A DNA stretch of 64,000 nucleotides from Bacteroidetes bacterium HGW-Bacteroidetes-1 (lineage in GTDB: Bacteria; Bacteroidota; Bacteroidia; Bacteroidales; F082): positions 1-64,000 of the forward strand of contig PHDU01000002.1 of the NCBI GenBank assembly GCA_002842755.1. The letters are read 5' to 3'. A model generated the notes under the pieces. The model was not told the origin of the DNA. It did no database searches and saw nothing but the letters and a program-made list of their open reading frames with translations. Every line of letters begins with the position of its first letter. Positions within the stretch are counted from its first letter, which is position 1. Shown one piece after another: positions 51,898-59,946 of the stretch. The position numbers and the translations under genes were made by a program.

Positions 51898-53064
51898 TTA
51901 AACAAAAGCAACTTGCTTTACTTGCAGTGCTCTTCGAATGTATGCGGCATGTCTTCCCATAAGTACTAGGTGATGATTGCCTAAAGGTTTCTCATTAAGC
52001 TTGCAAATATCTTCATGAGAGATGCTTACCTCCAGCTGTGTACGACATGCCCATGGATATTCAGGTCGGTCAATAACAAAGCCTTCTGCGACAAATGCTT
52101 GATCCAATGAATTATTAATTCTGAAAATGGTTACAACATCCATTTCTAATTTAGCACATATTGCAGAAGAAATGTCTGTTTCATAATGTGTCTTTATCTG
52201 ATAAAGGGTTGATGGCTTTAAAGGTGCTGTACAATGTGCTAACAAAATACTTTCTTCATTTAAAGAAACCAAGTTGGCCATCCAGGCAATCTGTCCTATT
52301 AACTCTTTCATAAGCATGATTGAAAAAATACTAACCAAATCGCCTTCGCAGCCAACAGGAAGACCCTTACTATTAAGCATTCCTACAGGAAGACAAGCTG
52401 TTACACCTCTTTCACGTACCATTCTGAAACATTGAATCGTAAGGCCATCAAGATGGTTTACAGCGATTGTATTTTTTAAAAAACTACTTATCGAAGTGAG
52501 TTCTTTTTGCTGTGATTGAAGCGAAGGAAACATAGCACTAAATTCCTTATCGTCTGGAAAAGACAGGTAATCAGGAAGATCGCCGTAAGAATATTGTAGC
52601 AATTCGAGACCAAATTTTTGCATTACTAGCTCAGGTGTAAAGGAAGAAGCAATCAACCAATCAGAAACTTCACCAATGAGCCCAAGTCGCTGGCCTTTTA
52701 AACGAGTGTATGATTGCTTAATCATAACATATTGATGCAAATGAACAACGAAATTGGGTTCGTCTGCTGAAATTAATACCGACTGAAGGTCGTGTTGACT
52801 TGCCCATGCTTTTACTTCAGTTGCAGCAGCCCAGGCATTGTTTTCTTTTCCGGCAATCAATATGTTGATTTCGCTTGGCAATAATGATTCCCTGGCAAAA
52901 TTCTCCGAGCCGCCAGACACAAAATACACCCCATCAGCGTTTTCTTCTACTCTCTCAAATTTAAGATCAGGATTCAATGATATTAGTTTCATTTCAGCCT
53001 CTGTTATTACTTCATCTGGAGCTTCAGTAAAAGCCAAAAATTTAAGTCTGATTACCTCCTGCAT
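51898..53064 (-). CDS. L-fucose isomerase-related sugar-isomerase-fold protein
   Basis: A 388-residue protein resembling the FucI/AraA-related group (COG2407-like). Telling stretches are RLGLIGEVSDWLIAS, the acidic HLDGLTIQCFRMV and the metal-site-like CLPVGMLNSKGLPVGCEGDL segment, in which Glu and Asp could bind Mn2+. The overall match is weak and I do not assign a substrate. The ATG at 53064 is preferred to a TTG two codons earlier. It lies 106 bases upstream of the GH130-receiver gene on the same strand, so both may belong to one carbohydrate function. Confidence 0.6.
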   Translation of the reverse strand: MQEVIRLKFLAFTEAPDEVITEAEMKLISLNPDLKFERVEENADGVYFVSGGSENFARESLLPSEINILIAGKENNAWAAATEVKAWASQHDLQSVLISADEPNFVVHLHQYVMIKQSYTRLKGQRLGLIGEVSDWLIASSFTPELVMQKFGLELLQYSYGDLPDYLSFPDDKEFSAMFPSLQSQQKELTSISSFLKNTIAVNHLDGLTIQCFRMVRERGVTACLPVGMLNSKGLPVGCEGDLVSIFSIMLMKELIGQIAWMANLVSLNEESILLAHCTAPLKPSTLYQIKTHYETDISSAICAKLEMDVVTIFRINNSLDQAFVAEGFVIDRPEYPWACRTQLEVSISHEDICKLNEKPLGNHHLVLMGRHAAYIRRALQVKQVAFV

Positions 53065-53108
53065 AAACAATATATTTTTTGAAATCTATAAGCAGATTCC
53101 AACTGTAG

Positions 53109-53116
53109 CAAAGATA
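53109..53116 (-). promoter_or_regulatory. Possible -7 box for the sugar-isomerase-like gene
   Basis: The minus strand reads TATCTTTG, exact TAnnTTTG, 45 bases before the ATG at 53064. A TTG lies 15 bases upstream, shorter than usual. Confidence 0.38.
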
Positions 53117-53203
53117 ACGATTCGTACAAAACAAAATGAGTGGAAGCAAAAAAGCAGGATACTAATGTCGCCTGCTTTAATTACAATTAAATATTTGCTG
53201 ATT

Positions 53204-54817
53204 TTATTTTTCAGAATTATTTTCGGTCAATGGCTTGTGAAGTTGAAGTCCCTTTTTTGTCATAATCCAGTAATTGCTGGCATAATTATCATGCCTCCAG
53301 GATTGAAGCGGGTTATTATTAAAATATTCTTCCATATTCTTGTCAAAATAAACAATCCAGTTCTCAGGCAAGTATAAACGCGTAATCACTTTCTGTCCTC
53401 GGAGGTTATCCTTAGCATCAAATCTATACCAAGCAGGAAAATTGAGATGTGATTGATTGACTTCAATCGGAAAATGAATACGCTCAGCCCTTTCCTTAGC
53501 TTTGTCATAAGAACTCCCTTGGGCAGAAATAGTAGTTTCAGCGAAAGCAAATTCACTTGTAGTGTATTCGATATATAAATTCGGGTAGACAGATACTGTT
53601 TTTTCATCCTGATCGCTAAGCCAAAAACGAATATCAAAAAACTGCATCTCTTTTATCTTTTCGACTTCATTTTTCTCTGATAATTTTACAGTCAAAACAT
53701 GCTTAGAATCTGTCAAAAAATCCATTTTCTCGGTCTTCGTTGTGTACTTTTCTTTTAAGTCAATTGTAAGGGTGGTACCGATATAAAATAGACCAACCAC
53801 ACTGGCAATCCATAAGCCTGTTGCCACGTTGCCCAATCCAGGTATGCGAAAATATTCACCCATCAGCAGCCTCATGCCAGTATAAACAAGCATTATTAAT
53901 GGTATGGCAATAAAAGCACCAAGCACAATAGGAGCTAAAGAAACAGACAAGGGGCCTGAAAGCAGCAAAGGGAATAGGTGTTCTCCAGTTAATGCCGGTA
54001 GTTCAAGGTCGGTAAGAAGTGAAAAATCATCCCAACCTAAAAAAATAGATCCAGCGAACAATATAAGTAGCAATCCGAATGCGAGGAATATCACTCCAAA
54101 AATAATAGAAAAGACACGCGCTATCACTCTTAAAACTTCAATGATGGGATCATTGATTCTTCCGGTAGTATGTCTTGCATGGCGAGATACACGTCGAAAG
54201 CCGTCTTTGGCTTCACCTGCATATTCATTGAATTTACTACTTACCTTTTCATATTCTTCCTTAATGGATTTCTCTATATTGTTCACATTGACCGGCTCAC
54301 CTCTCATTTCAAGCTTTTCGGTTGTAGTTCGTGCTTCGGGAATTAGTACCCATAATACAATATAAATAAGGAGGCCTGCTCCTGAACCTAAGAGCAATAA
54401 AATAAAAATAATCCTTACCCAAAGTGGATCGATAACAAAAAACATTCCTATTCCGGAAGCAACACCAGCAATCTTTCGGTTGTCAGGATCACGAAAAAGC
54501 CTTTTTTTCCTTGGCGAGGATCCTGTTGCATGGTTTCCATCTTCCGGTGAATCCTCAACATCCATTTCGAAAGGTTGCCCCAGCAAGGCAATCACTTCGT
54601 TAACATCATCAATGCTGATAACCTGTTTATTTTCGTGGAGGTGTGATTGTAAAAGCTCCGCTATCCTGCTTTCAATATCTGCAATAATTTCGGTCTGTCC
54701 ATCGCGACCTTCAAAATGAATTTTGATACTACCTAGGTATTGACTCAGCCTTGCAAAGGCATCATCATCGATGTTAAACATCATCCCGCTAATGTTTGTG
54801 GAAATTGTTTTTTTCAT
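53204..54817 (-). CDS. PspC-domain membrane protein
   Basis: A 537-residue protein. The N-terminal about 100 residues (KTISTNISGMMFNIDDDAF, with IADIESRIAELL) form the Bacteroidota N-terminal domain seen with PspC. The PspC domain follows at about residues 108-165: LFRDPDNRKIAGVASGIG, DPLWVRIIFILLLL and LLIYIVLWVLIPEA. Several more hydrophobic segments and a large soluble C-terminal domain complete it. PspC proteins are linked to envelope stress. It overlaps the padR-like gene by ATGA and must be co-transcribed with and controlled by it. Confidence 0.86.
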   Translation of the reverse strand: MKKTISTNISGMMFNIDDDAFARLSQYLGSIKIHFEGRDGQTEIIADIESRIAELLQSHLHENKQVISIDDVNEVIALLGQPFEMDVEDSPEDGNHATGSSPRKKRLFRDPDNRKIAGVASGIGMFFVIDPLWVRIIFILLLLGSGAGLLIYIVLWVLIPEARTTTEKLEMRGEPVNVNNIEKSIKEEYEKVSSKFNEYAGEAKDGFRRVSRHARHTTGRINDPIIEVLRVIARVFSIIFGVIFLAFGLLLILFAGSIFLGWDDFSLLTDLELPALTGEHLFPLLLSGPLSVSLAPIVLGAFIAIPLIMLVYTGMRLLMGEYFRIPGLGNVATGLWIASVVGLFYIGTTLTIDLKEKYTTKTEKMDFLTDSKHVLTVKLSEKNEVEKIKEMQFFDIRFWLSDQDEKTVSVYPNLYIEYTTSEFAFAETTISAQGSSYDKAKERAERIHFPIEVNQSHLNFPAWYRFDAKDNLRGQKVITRLYLPENWIVYFDKNMEEYFNNNPLQSWRHDNYASNYWIMTKKGLQLHKPLTENNSEK

Positions 54818-55164
54818 TGTTCTTTTTGATTATAATTTTCACTCATAAGTTTGTCCACCGCATCGACCAGCTCTTGCCATCCTGTGGTGAGTTCATTTAA
54901 CAGACGTTCACCCAAACAGGTGGTTTTGTAGTATTTCCTGGGAGGCCCGGATTTCGATTCCTCCCATCTGTAACTGAGCAGGCCTTCATTTTTCAGGCGA
55001 GTCAGTAAAGGGTAAAGAGTACCTTCCACAACAATGAGTTTTGCATCCTTCAACTGTTCTAAAATATTGGAGGCATACACTTCTTCATTTCGGGCAATTA
55101 TAGCCAGAATACATAATTCCAGCACCCCTTTACGCATCTGTGAGATATTTTTTTCTGTATTCAT
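54814..55164 (-). CDS. PadR-family transcriptional regulator
   Basis: A 116-residue winged-helix repressor. MRKGVLELCILAIIARNEEVYAS is read in outline, followed by VVEGTLYPLLTRLKNEGLLSY, the recognition helix and wing, and GPPRKYYKTT, all typical of PadR. The ATG at 55164 is chosen; a frame from 55182 would include the -7 box. The 23-base dyad at 55187-55209 just upstream is a strong candidate for its own operator. It is coupled to the PspC gene, a common Bacteroidota pair. Confidence 0.92.
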   Translation of the reverse strand: MNTEKNISQMRKGVLELCILAIIARNEEVYASNILEQLKDAKLIVVEGTLYPLLTRLKNEGLLSYRWEESKSGPPRKYYKTTCLGERLLNELTTGWQELVDAVDKLMSENYNQKEQ

Positions 55165-55168
55165 GCTG

Positions 55169-55176
55169 CAAATATA
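55169..55176 (-). promoter_or_regulatory. -7 box for padR-pspC
   Basis: The minus strand reads TATATTTG, exact TAnnTTTG, 5 bases before the ATG at 55164. The PadR dyad lies directly upstream, where the rest of the promoter would be. Confidence 0.5.
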
Positions 55177-55186
55177 ATACATTTTT

Positions 55187-55209
55187 AGTACCTTGTATCA
55201 CATAGTACT
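55187..55209. promoter_or_regulatory. Candidate PadR operator
   Basis: AGTAC-N2-TGT-N3-ACA-N2-GTACT is a 23-base dyad. It extends to 27 bases with TT/AA flanks (55185-55211). It sits directly upstream of the padR-pspC -7 box, so a bound dimer would block transcription. Spaced TGT/ACA half-sites are known from other PadR operators. Confidence 0.62.
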
Positions 55210-55333
55210 AAATATTTTTTAATTTTATTTTAAAAAGTAACGTGATAAAAATTATGTAATTGATTTACAATTACTTGAATAGACATTCTTTGTAACGCAA
55301 TTTTCTATTTTTAGGGACCTGTCATTTTTGCAA

Positions 55334-55341
55334 TATCTTTG
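55334..55341 (+). promoter_or_regulatory. Possible -7 box for the isochorismatase-fold gene
   Basis: TATCTTTG, exact TAnnTTTG, 16 bases before the ATG at 55358. The -33 position is weak (TTA about 20 bases upstream). Confidence 0.4.
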
Positions 55342-55357
55342 TAAAAAAGCTAATGAA

Positions 55358-55942
55358 ATGAAAAAAATCGCATTAATACTTTTCTGCATAACATTTGGCT
55401 CTTCGCTTTATGCACAGGAAATTCAATTGAAAAAGGCCTTAATCCTTATTGACATTCAGGATTTTTATTTTCCCCAAGGTGACTTACCGCTTCATGAACC
55501 ATTGGAAGCTGCGATGAAAGCTGCAAGTATTTTAGATCGCTTTCGACGAAACGGAGAATTGGTTATTCATGTTCGTCACGCCTATGAACCTGGAGGTAAT
55601 ATCAATAAACTTGTTCAACCACTTGAAGATGAAAAAGTGGTAACCAAAGAACAAGTAAACGCTTTTTTGGAAACAGATTTACTCGAATACCTTCGCCAAA
55701 ATGAAATAAAAGAGTTGGTTTTATGCGGAATGCAAACGCATATGTGTCTGGAAGCAGCCACCAGGGCTGGACACGATTTCGGTTACGAGTGCATTGTAAT
55801 TGCAAATGCATGCGCTACCAGAGATCTAAATTTTGGAGATAAAACAGTTGCAGCTCAGGATGTTCAAGCATCAACATTGGCAACTTTGAACCGAACTTAT
55901 GCAAAAGTTATAAGTGCCGAGGAATTTCTTTCAGAACCATAA
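55358..55942 (+). CDS. Secreted isochorismatase-family cysteine hydrolase
   Basis: A 194-residue hydrolase of the isochorismatase/nicotinamidase fold. The proposed triad is D32 (LILIDIQ), K97 (VVTKEQVNAF) and C130 (CGMQTHMCLEAA), each in the family's expected context. The first 20 residues are a signal peptide (MKKIALILFCITFGSSLYAQ), so it should act in the periplasm or outside, unlike most family members. The ATG at 55358 starts this peptide; a longer frame from 55328 adds nothing. The substrate cannot be told; amides or isochorismate-like esters are possible. It stands alone between padR and a protease gene. Confidence 0.88.
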   Translation: MKKIALILFCITFGSSLYAQEIQLKKALILIDIQDFYFPQGDLPLHEPLEAAMKAASILDRFRRNGELVIHVRHAYEPGGNINKLVQPLEDEKVVTKEQVNAFLETDLLEYLRQNEIKELVLCGMQTHMCLEAATRAGHDFGYECIVIANACATRDLNFGDKTVAAQDVQASTLATLNRTYAKVISAEEFLSEP

Positions 55943-55968
55943 AAACAGAGAAAAAGAATTTACTATGC

Positions 55969-56775
55969 TTATCGTGAATAGTATTTCATAGCCTGTGGAA
56001 TCCATTTTTTAACATTCGCAATACGGGTTGCATCTGATGGGTGAGAGCTGAGAAATTCGGGAGGTGCCTGTCCGGCTTTCATTTTAGCCATCCGCTCCCA
56101 GAAACCCAAAGCTTCCTGAGGATTATAACCTGCCATAGCCATTAATATCAAGCCAAGTTGATCTGCTTCGCTTTCGTGTAAACGACTGAAAGGCAAGATA
56201 ACTCCCACTTGACTCCCAACTCCAAAAGCAGTCATCCATAACGCCTGCGTTTGTTGCGGTTTTTCCTGAAGTGCTACCGACAAAGCCATACCACCTAATT
56301 CCGTAAGCATTCCCTGACTCATTCGTTCATTCCCATGCTCTGCGATGGCATGAGCAACTTCGTGACCCATGACAACCGACAACCCTACTTCATTATTGGT
56401 GATAGGAAGCAATCCCGAATAAACAACAACTTTTCCACCCGGCATACAAAAGGCATTCGCTTCAGGGCTTTCGACAAGGTTAAATTCCCAAACATATCCT
56501 TTCAATTGGTCAGATAATCCTTTCTGAGAAAAATAATTTTCAACAGCGCTTTGGATGCGCTGTCCCACACGTTTAACCATAATGGTCTGGGCACCATTTG
56601 TTGACAATTGATGCGTTTTTAAAAACTCATCATATTGCTGAAAACTCATGCTCATAACTTGAGAAGCAGGTAATAAATTCAGCTGACTTCTACCTGTAAT
56701 TGGCACAATGCTGCATGAAAACATGAGTGTCCCAAACAAGAAAAACACAATAAACGAAAAAGCTATTTTTTTCAT
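55969..56775 (-). CDS. M48-family metalloprotease lipoprotein
   Basis: A 268-residue zinc protease of the LoiP/YcaL type. The zinc motif is HEVAH (H138, E139, H142) with the third ligand in HESEAD. An N-terminal hydrophobic leader ends at Cys21 (TLMFSC), so it is a predicted lipoprotein, probably in the periplasm at the outer membrane. These enzymes degrade misfolded envelope proteins. It converges on the isochorismatase-fold gene with 26 bases between them. Confidence 0.9.
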   Translation of the reverse strand: MKKIAFSFIVFFLFGTLMFSCSIVPITGRSQLNLLPASQVMSMSFQQYDEFLKTHQLSTNGAQTIMVKRVGQRIQSAVENYFSQKGLSDQLKGYVWEFNLVESPEANAFCMPGGKVVVYSGLLPITNNEVGLSVVMGHEVAHAIAEHGNERMSQGMLTELGGMALSVALQEKPQQTQALWMTAFGVGSQVGVILPFSRLHESEADQLGLILMAMAGYNPQEALGFWERMAKMKAGQAPPEFLSSHPSDATRIANVKKWIPQAMKYYSR

Positions 56776-56800
56776 AAAAGTAGTTATTGAGCATAATGTA

Positions 56801-56808
56801 CAAAGATA
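56801..56808 (-). promoter_or_regulatory. Possible -7 box for the M48 protease gene
   Basis: The minus strand reads TATCTTTG, exact TAnnTTTG, 25 bases before the ATG. No clear -33 TTG. Confidence 0.4.
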
Positions 56809-56878
56809 ACCATATTGGATATTAATATTTGTTACATAAATATTGTTTTTTTTGAAACATGCTTTTTTTTAAGATTTT

Positions 56879-58099
56879 TTATGGTATAAACAAACAACTA
56901 TCGCCATAACTTAAAAATCTAAAATCATTCATAAGGGCAAAATGATATGCATCTTTCCAATGCTCACCCACCAAAGCTGAAACAAGCAGTAACAAAGTAC
57001 TTTTAGGTTGATGAAAATTTGTGATCAATCCTTTGACAATTTTGCATTGATAACCTGGCGCAATCATAAGAGCCGTTGAGCCTGAAAGGTAATTTAAATG
57101 ATTTGTATCAAGGTAATCTATTAAGACTTGCAATGACTCACGGGCACTAAATAACAGGTTCCTTTTTGACTCATAAGGATACCATTGATCTAAATGAAGA
57201 TTTTTTATATCCGGATTTTTATGTATCATCACACCTAACCAATACAACGATTCCAATGTTCTCATACTTGTAGTTCCAACAGCGATAATTGAATTATTGC
57301 AATGATCCAATATTTGCTGAATCGTTTTACGCTCTACAAAAATATGCTCGGAGTGCATATGATGGTCACCAATGAAATTCGTTGAAACGGGTTTGAATGT
57401 CCCTGCCCCAACATGCAATGTCAAGCTTGAAAAAGAAATGTCCTTATTTTTAAGATTATTAATTATTTCCTCTGTAAAATGTAATCCAGCAGTAGGTGCA
57501 GCAACCGATCCTTCATTTCGGGCAAAAACCGTTTGATAACGAAATTGATCCAATAATTCAGCTTTCCGGTTTAAATAAGGTGGCAGTGGAATATCTCCTG
57601 CCGCATCAAGAATCTGTCCAAAAGTAATTCCGGCTCCATCCCATTCAAACCGAATTATTGAATGGTCACCTCTTTGATCAACCCTCACGGCCTTCATCGT
57701 CAATTTTTTTTCATCAACAATTAAGCCTTTTGACAGCAAACCATTTTTCCAGCGTTTTGAATTGCCCACCAGACATTTCCAAATTACCGGAGAACAACTA
57801 CTAAATGCCAACTGAAAATCTTGGGAGGTTTCCGGTTCAAGACAAAAAAGTTCAATTGCTGCGCCTTCTGTTTTAATAAAACGAAGGCGTGCATTAACAA
57901 CTTTGGTTTCATTCGAAACAAGTAAAGAACTGACTGGTAAATAGTTAATAATATTTGCAAATTGATCCTGCGATAGCTTTCCTTTCAAACAAAGCAGCAG
58001 CTTAGATTGCTCGCGTTGATCTAGTGGATACTTTGCGATACGATGATCGGGCAGATCGTAATTATAAGCTTGAATTTGAATTTTTTTTACACTTTCCAT
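56879..58099 (-). CDS. queA: S-adenosylmethionine:tRNA ribosyltransferase-isomerase, long form
   Basis: QueA transfers ribosyl from S-adenosylmethionine to preQ1 on tRNA, the step after Tgt. Conserved parts are LLLCLKGKLS, SSLLVSNETKVVNARL, SVAAPTAGLHFTEE, LHVGAGTFKPV, GTTSMRTLESL and LITNFHQPKSTLL. At 406 residues it exceeds the usual about 350, with an insertion of roughly 50 residues after RTLESL. The ATG at 58099 is chosen; a frame from 58207 adds an unrelated leader. Bacteroidota often carry a QueA-like paralogue of this length, so a second, short queA may exist elsewhere. Confidence 0.88.
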   Translation of the reverse strand: MESVKKIQIQAYNYDLPDHRIAKYPLDQREQSKLLLCLKGKLSQDQFANIINYLPVSSLLVSNETKVVNARLRFIKTEGAAIELFCLEPETSQDFQLAFSSCSPVIWKCLVGNSKRWKNGLLSKGLIVDEKKLTMKAVRVDQRGDHSIIRFEWDGAGITFGQILDAAGDIPLPPYLNRKAELLDQFRYQTVFARNEGSVAAPTAGLHFTEEIINNLKNKDISFSSLTLHVGAGTFKPVSTNFIGDHHMHSEHIFVERKTIQQILDHCNNSIIAVGTTSMRTLESLYWLGVMIHKNPDIKNLHLDQWYPYESKRNLLFSARESLQVLIDYLDTNHLNYLSGSTALMIAPGYQCKIVKGLITNFHQPKSTLLLLVSALVGEHWKDAYHFALMNDFRFLSYGDSCLFIP

Positions 58100-58108
58100 A
58101 AATGGGCA

Positions 58109-58116
58109 CAAAGATA
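58109..58116 (-). promoter_or_regulatory. Possible -7 box for queA
   Basis: The minus strand reads TATCTTTG, exact TAnnTTTG, 10 bases before the ATG. No clear -33 TTG. Confidence 0.4.
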
Positions 58117-58268
58117 TACAGCTTTTTATGAATTGGATGAACGAAAACTTAATTAGTTGAATGTAGGTATTATACAACAAAAGCAAGGAAGCCCCGAAAG
58201 CGGTCAACTTACCACGTTTTTAAAAATAATGTCAATCTTCTTAAATACTTATATATGTTTGCAATGTG

Positions 58269-58276
58269 TATCTTTG
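58269..58276 (+). promoter_or_regulatory. Possible -7 box for pssA
   Basis: TATCTTTG, exact TAnnTTTG, 27 bases before the pssA ATG. No TTG at the usual -33 distance. Confidence 0.4.
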
Positions 58277-58303
58277 TTCATTCATTTATAAAATCTCTTT
58301 GGC

Positions 58304-59035
58304 ATGAGAATCAAAAATCATATACCCAACTTTATCACATTACTAAATCTCTTATCAGGATGCCTTTCGATATTGTTTTTTGCACAGGAGCAGATTGTAT
58401 TGGCTTCATGGATGATTTTTCTGGCAGCTTTATTTGATTTCATGGATGGTTTTGCAGCAAGAGCTTTGAAGGCATATTCTAAAATTGGAGGAGATCTTGA
58501 TTCTTTGGCTGATGTTGTTTCTTTTGGTGTGGCACCTGGAATGATTATTTATCATTTGATTATGATCAGTCACGGAAGACAACCCCTCTTCTTTTTTGAA
58601 ATTGACATCCTACCCTATTCGGCTATGTTGATCCCACTTTTTGCGGCTTTAAGGTTGGCAAAATTCAATGTTGATGAAAGACAGACCTCCTCATTTATTG
58701 GTTTGCCAACGCCCGCTGCCGGCTTATTAATTGCCTCATTACCGCTGATCAGGGAAAGCCTTTATGATGGTCAAAGTTTATTTTATATGGTTCTTACAAA
58801 TACCTATTTCTATCTTGGTATTATTTTTTCTTTATCATTTTTAATGGTTTCAGAGCTTCCGCTCTTCGGTTTGAAATTTAGATCTTATGGTATTAAAGGA
58901 AATGAAGTAAAGTATATTTTCATTCTAACCTCAATAGTGCTCCTTTTATTCCTGCAGATTGTCGCTATTCCCTTTATAATACTTCTTTATCTGTTGTTCT
59001 CGCTTTTTGTATTCCTTATCGAGGCACAGTCATAA
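58304..59035 (+). CDS. pssA: CDP-diacylglycerol-serine O-phosphatidyltransferase
   Basis: PssA makes phosphatidylserine, the precursor of phosphatidylethanolamine, in the inner membrane. The CDP-alcohol phosphotransferase motif D48-G-x2-A52-R53-x8-G62-x3-D66-x3-D70 is complete. About seven hydrophobic segments follow. 243 residues is usual. The start MRIKNHIPNFITLLNLLSGC is typical. It converges on lptB across about 106 bases. Confidence 0.95.
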   Translation: MRIKNHIPNFITLLNLLSGCLSILFFAQEQIVLASWMIFLAALFDFMDGFAARALKAYSKIGGDLDSLADVVSFGVAPGMIIYHLIMISHGRQPLFFFEIDILPYSAMLIPLFAALRLAKFNVDERQTSSFIGLPTPAAGLLIASLPLIRESLYDGQSLFYMVLTNTYFYLGIIFSLSFLMVSELPLFGLKFRSYGIKGNEVKYIFILTSIVLLLFLQIVAIPFIILLYLLFSLFVFLIEAQS

Positions 59036-59141
59036 AAACCAATCATAGGAAAACCATAATCCATCTGACTAAAAATATGTTATATTTTCCTGCATTGCGA
59101 GACAGGCCCTCATTAGAATTGATGCGTGAATCAATAACCTA

Positions 59142-59870
59142 TCATTTCCTGCGAAGTTCAAAATTCTGTCCCAGATAGACTTTCCTTACGTGCTCGTCAG
59201 ATGCAAGCTCCTCAGAAGTTCCAGACATAAGGATTGAACCTTCAAAAAGCAGATAGGCTCTATCTGTGATTGAAAGTGTTTCATGAACATTGTGATCGGT
59301 GATAAGGATACCAATATTTTTTTCTTTCAGTTTTGCCACAATAGCTTGAATATCTTCCACTGCAATTGGATCAACTCCGGCAAACGGCTCATCAAGCAAA
59401 ATAAAACTTGGATCTACGGCAAGTGCTCTTGCTATCTCAGTTCTACGCCTTTCCCCACCGGAAAGTTGTATACCTTTGCTTTTCCTGATATGCTGAAGAC
59501 CGAATTCCACTAGCAGACTTTCAAGTTTTTCATGCTGCTGTGATTTTGGAATATCCTTAAATTGCATTACAGAAAGAATATTGTCCTCCACGCTCATTTG
59601 CCTGAAAACGCTGGCTTCCTGAGCCAGATAGCCAATACCTCGTTGCGCTCGTCGGTACATTGGTTCGGTAGTAATGTCCAGTTCATCCAAAAAAACCTGC
59701 CCTGAAAGCGGTTTAATAAGTCCAACAATCATGTAAAAAGTAGTCGTTTTACCAGCTCCATTCGGCCCAAGCAGGCCAACAATCTCCCCTTGATTTACAT
59801 AAACCGACACATCATTAACAACAGTTCGTTGCTTATATTTCTTAAATAGATTGGTAGTACGAAGTATCAT
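59142..59870 (-). CDS. lptB: LPS export ABC transporter ATPase LptB
   Basis: LptB powers lipopolysaccharide extraction from the inner membrane together with LptF/LptG. Walker [10 protein letters not shown] (residues 35-43), the LptB-typical [16 protein letters not shown] region with the Q-loop, signature LSGGERRR, Walker B FILLDEP and switch His in ITDHNVHE are present. The C-terminal [24 protein letters not shown] is as in the family. No lptA or lptC is adjacent; a permease subunit gene, lptG, is at 9097-10173. Confidence 0.95.
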   Translation of the reverse strand: MILRTTNLFKKYKQRTVVNDVSVYVNQGEIVGLLGPNGAGKTTTFYMIVGLIKPLSGQVFLDELDITTEPMYRRAQRGIGYLAQEASVFRQMSVEDNILSVMQFKDIPKSQQHEKLESLLVEFGLQHIRKSKGIQLSGGERRRTEIARALAVDPSFILLDEPFAGVDPIAVEDIQAIVAKLKEKNIGILITDHNVHETLSITDRAYLLFEGSILMSGTSEELASDEHVRKVYLGQNFELRRK

Positions 59871-59907
59871 TGAAGCGTTTTTTTATATGAGTGGGGAACA
59901 ATCAATG

Positions 59908-59915
59908 CAAAGGTA
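59908..59915 (-). promoter_or_regulatory. Possible -7 box for lptB
   Basis: The minus strand reads TACCTTTG, exact TAnnTTTG, 37 bases before the ATG. The -33 element is unclear. Confidence 0.4.
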
Positions 59916-59946
59916 TGATAAATGTTTATAGACTTTCGAAACCGTT

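Noticed and set aside
52838-53377. 179-residue plus-strand frame across the gap between the sugar-isomerase-like and PspC genes
   Set aside because: Lies mainly antisense to both genes, and the part in the gap contains the minus-strand -7 box.
53904-54365. 153-residue plus-strand frame inside the PspC gene
   Set aside because: Shadow of the membrane-protein codons; Ser/Lys/Asn-rich without domain features.
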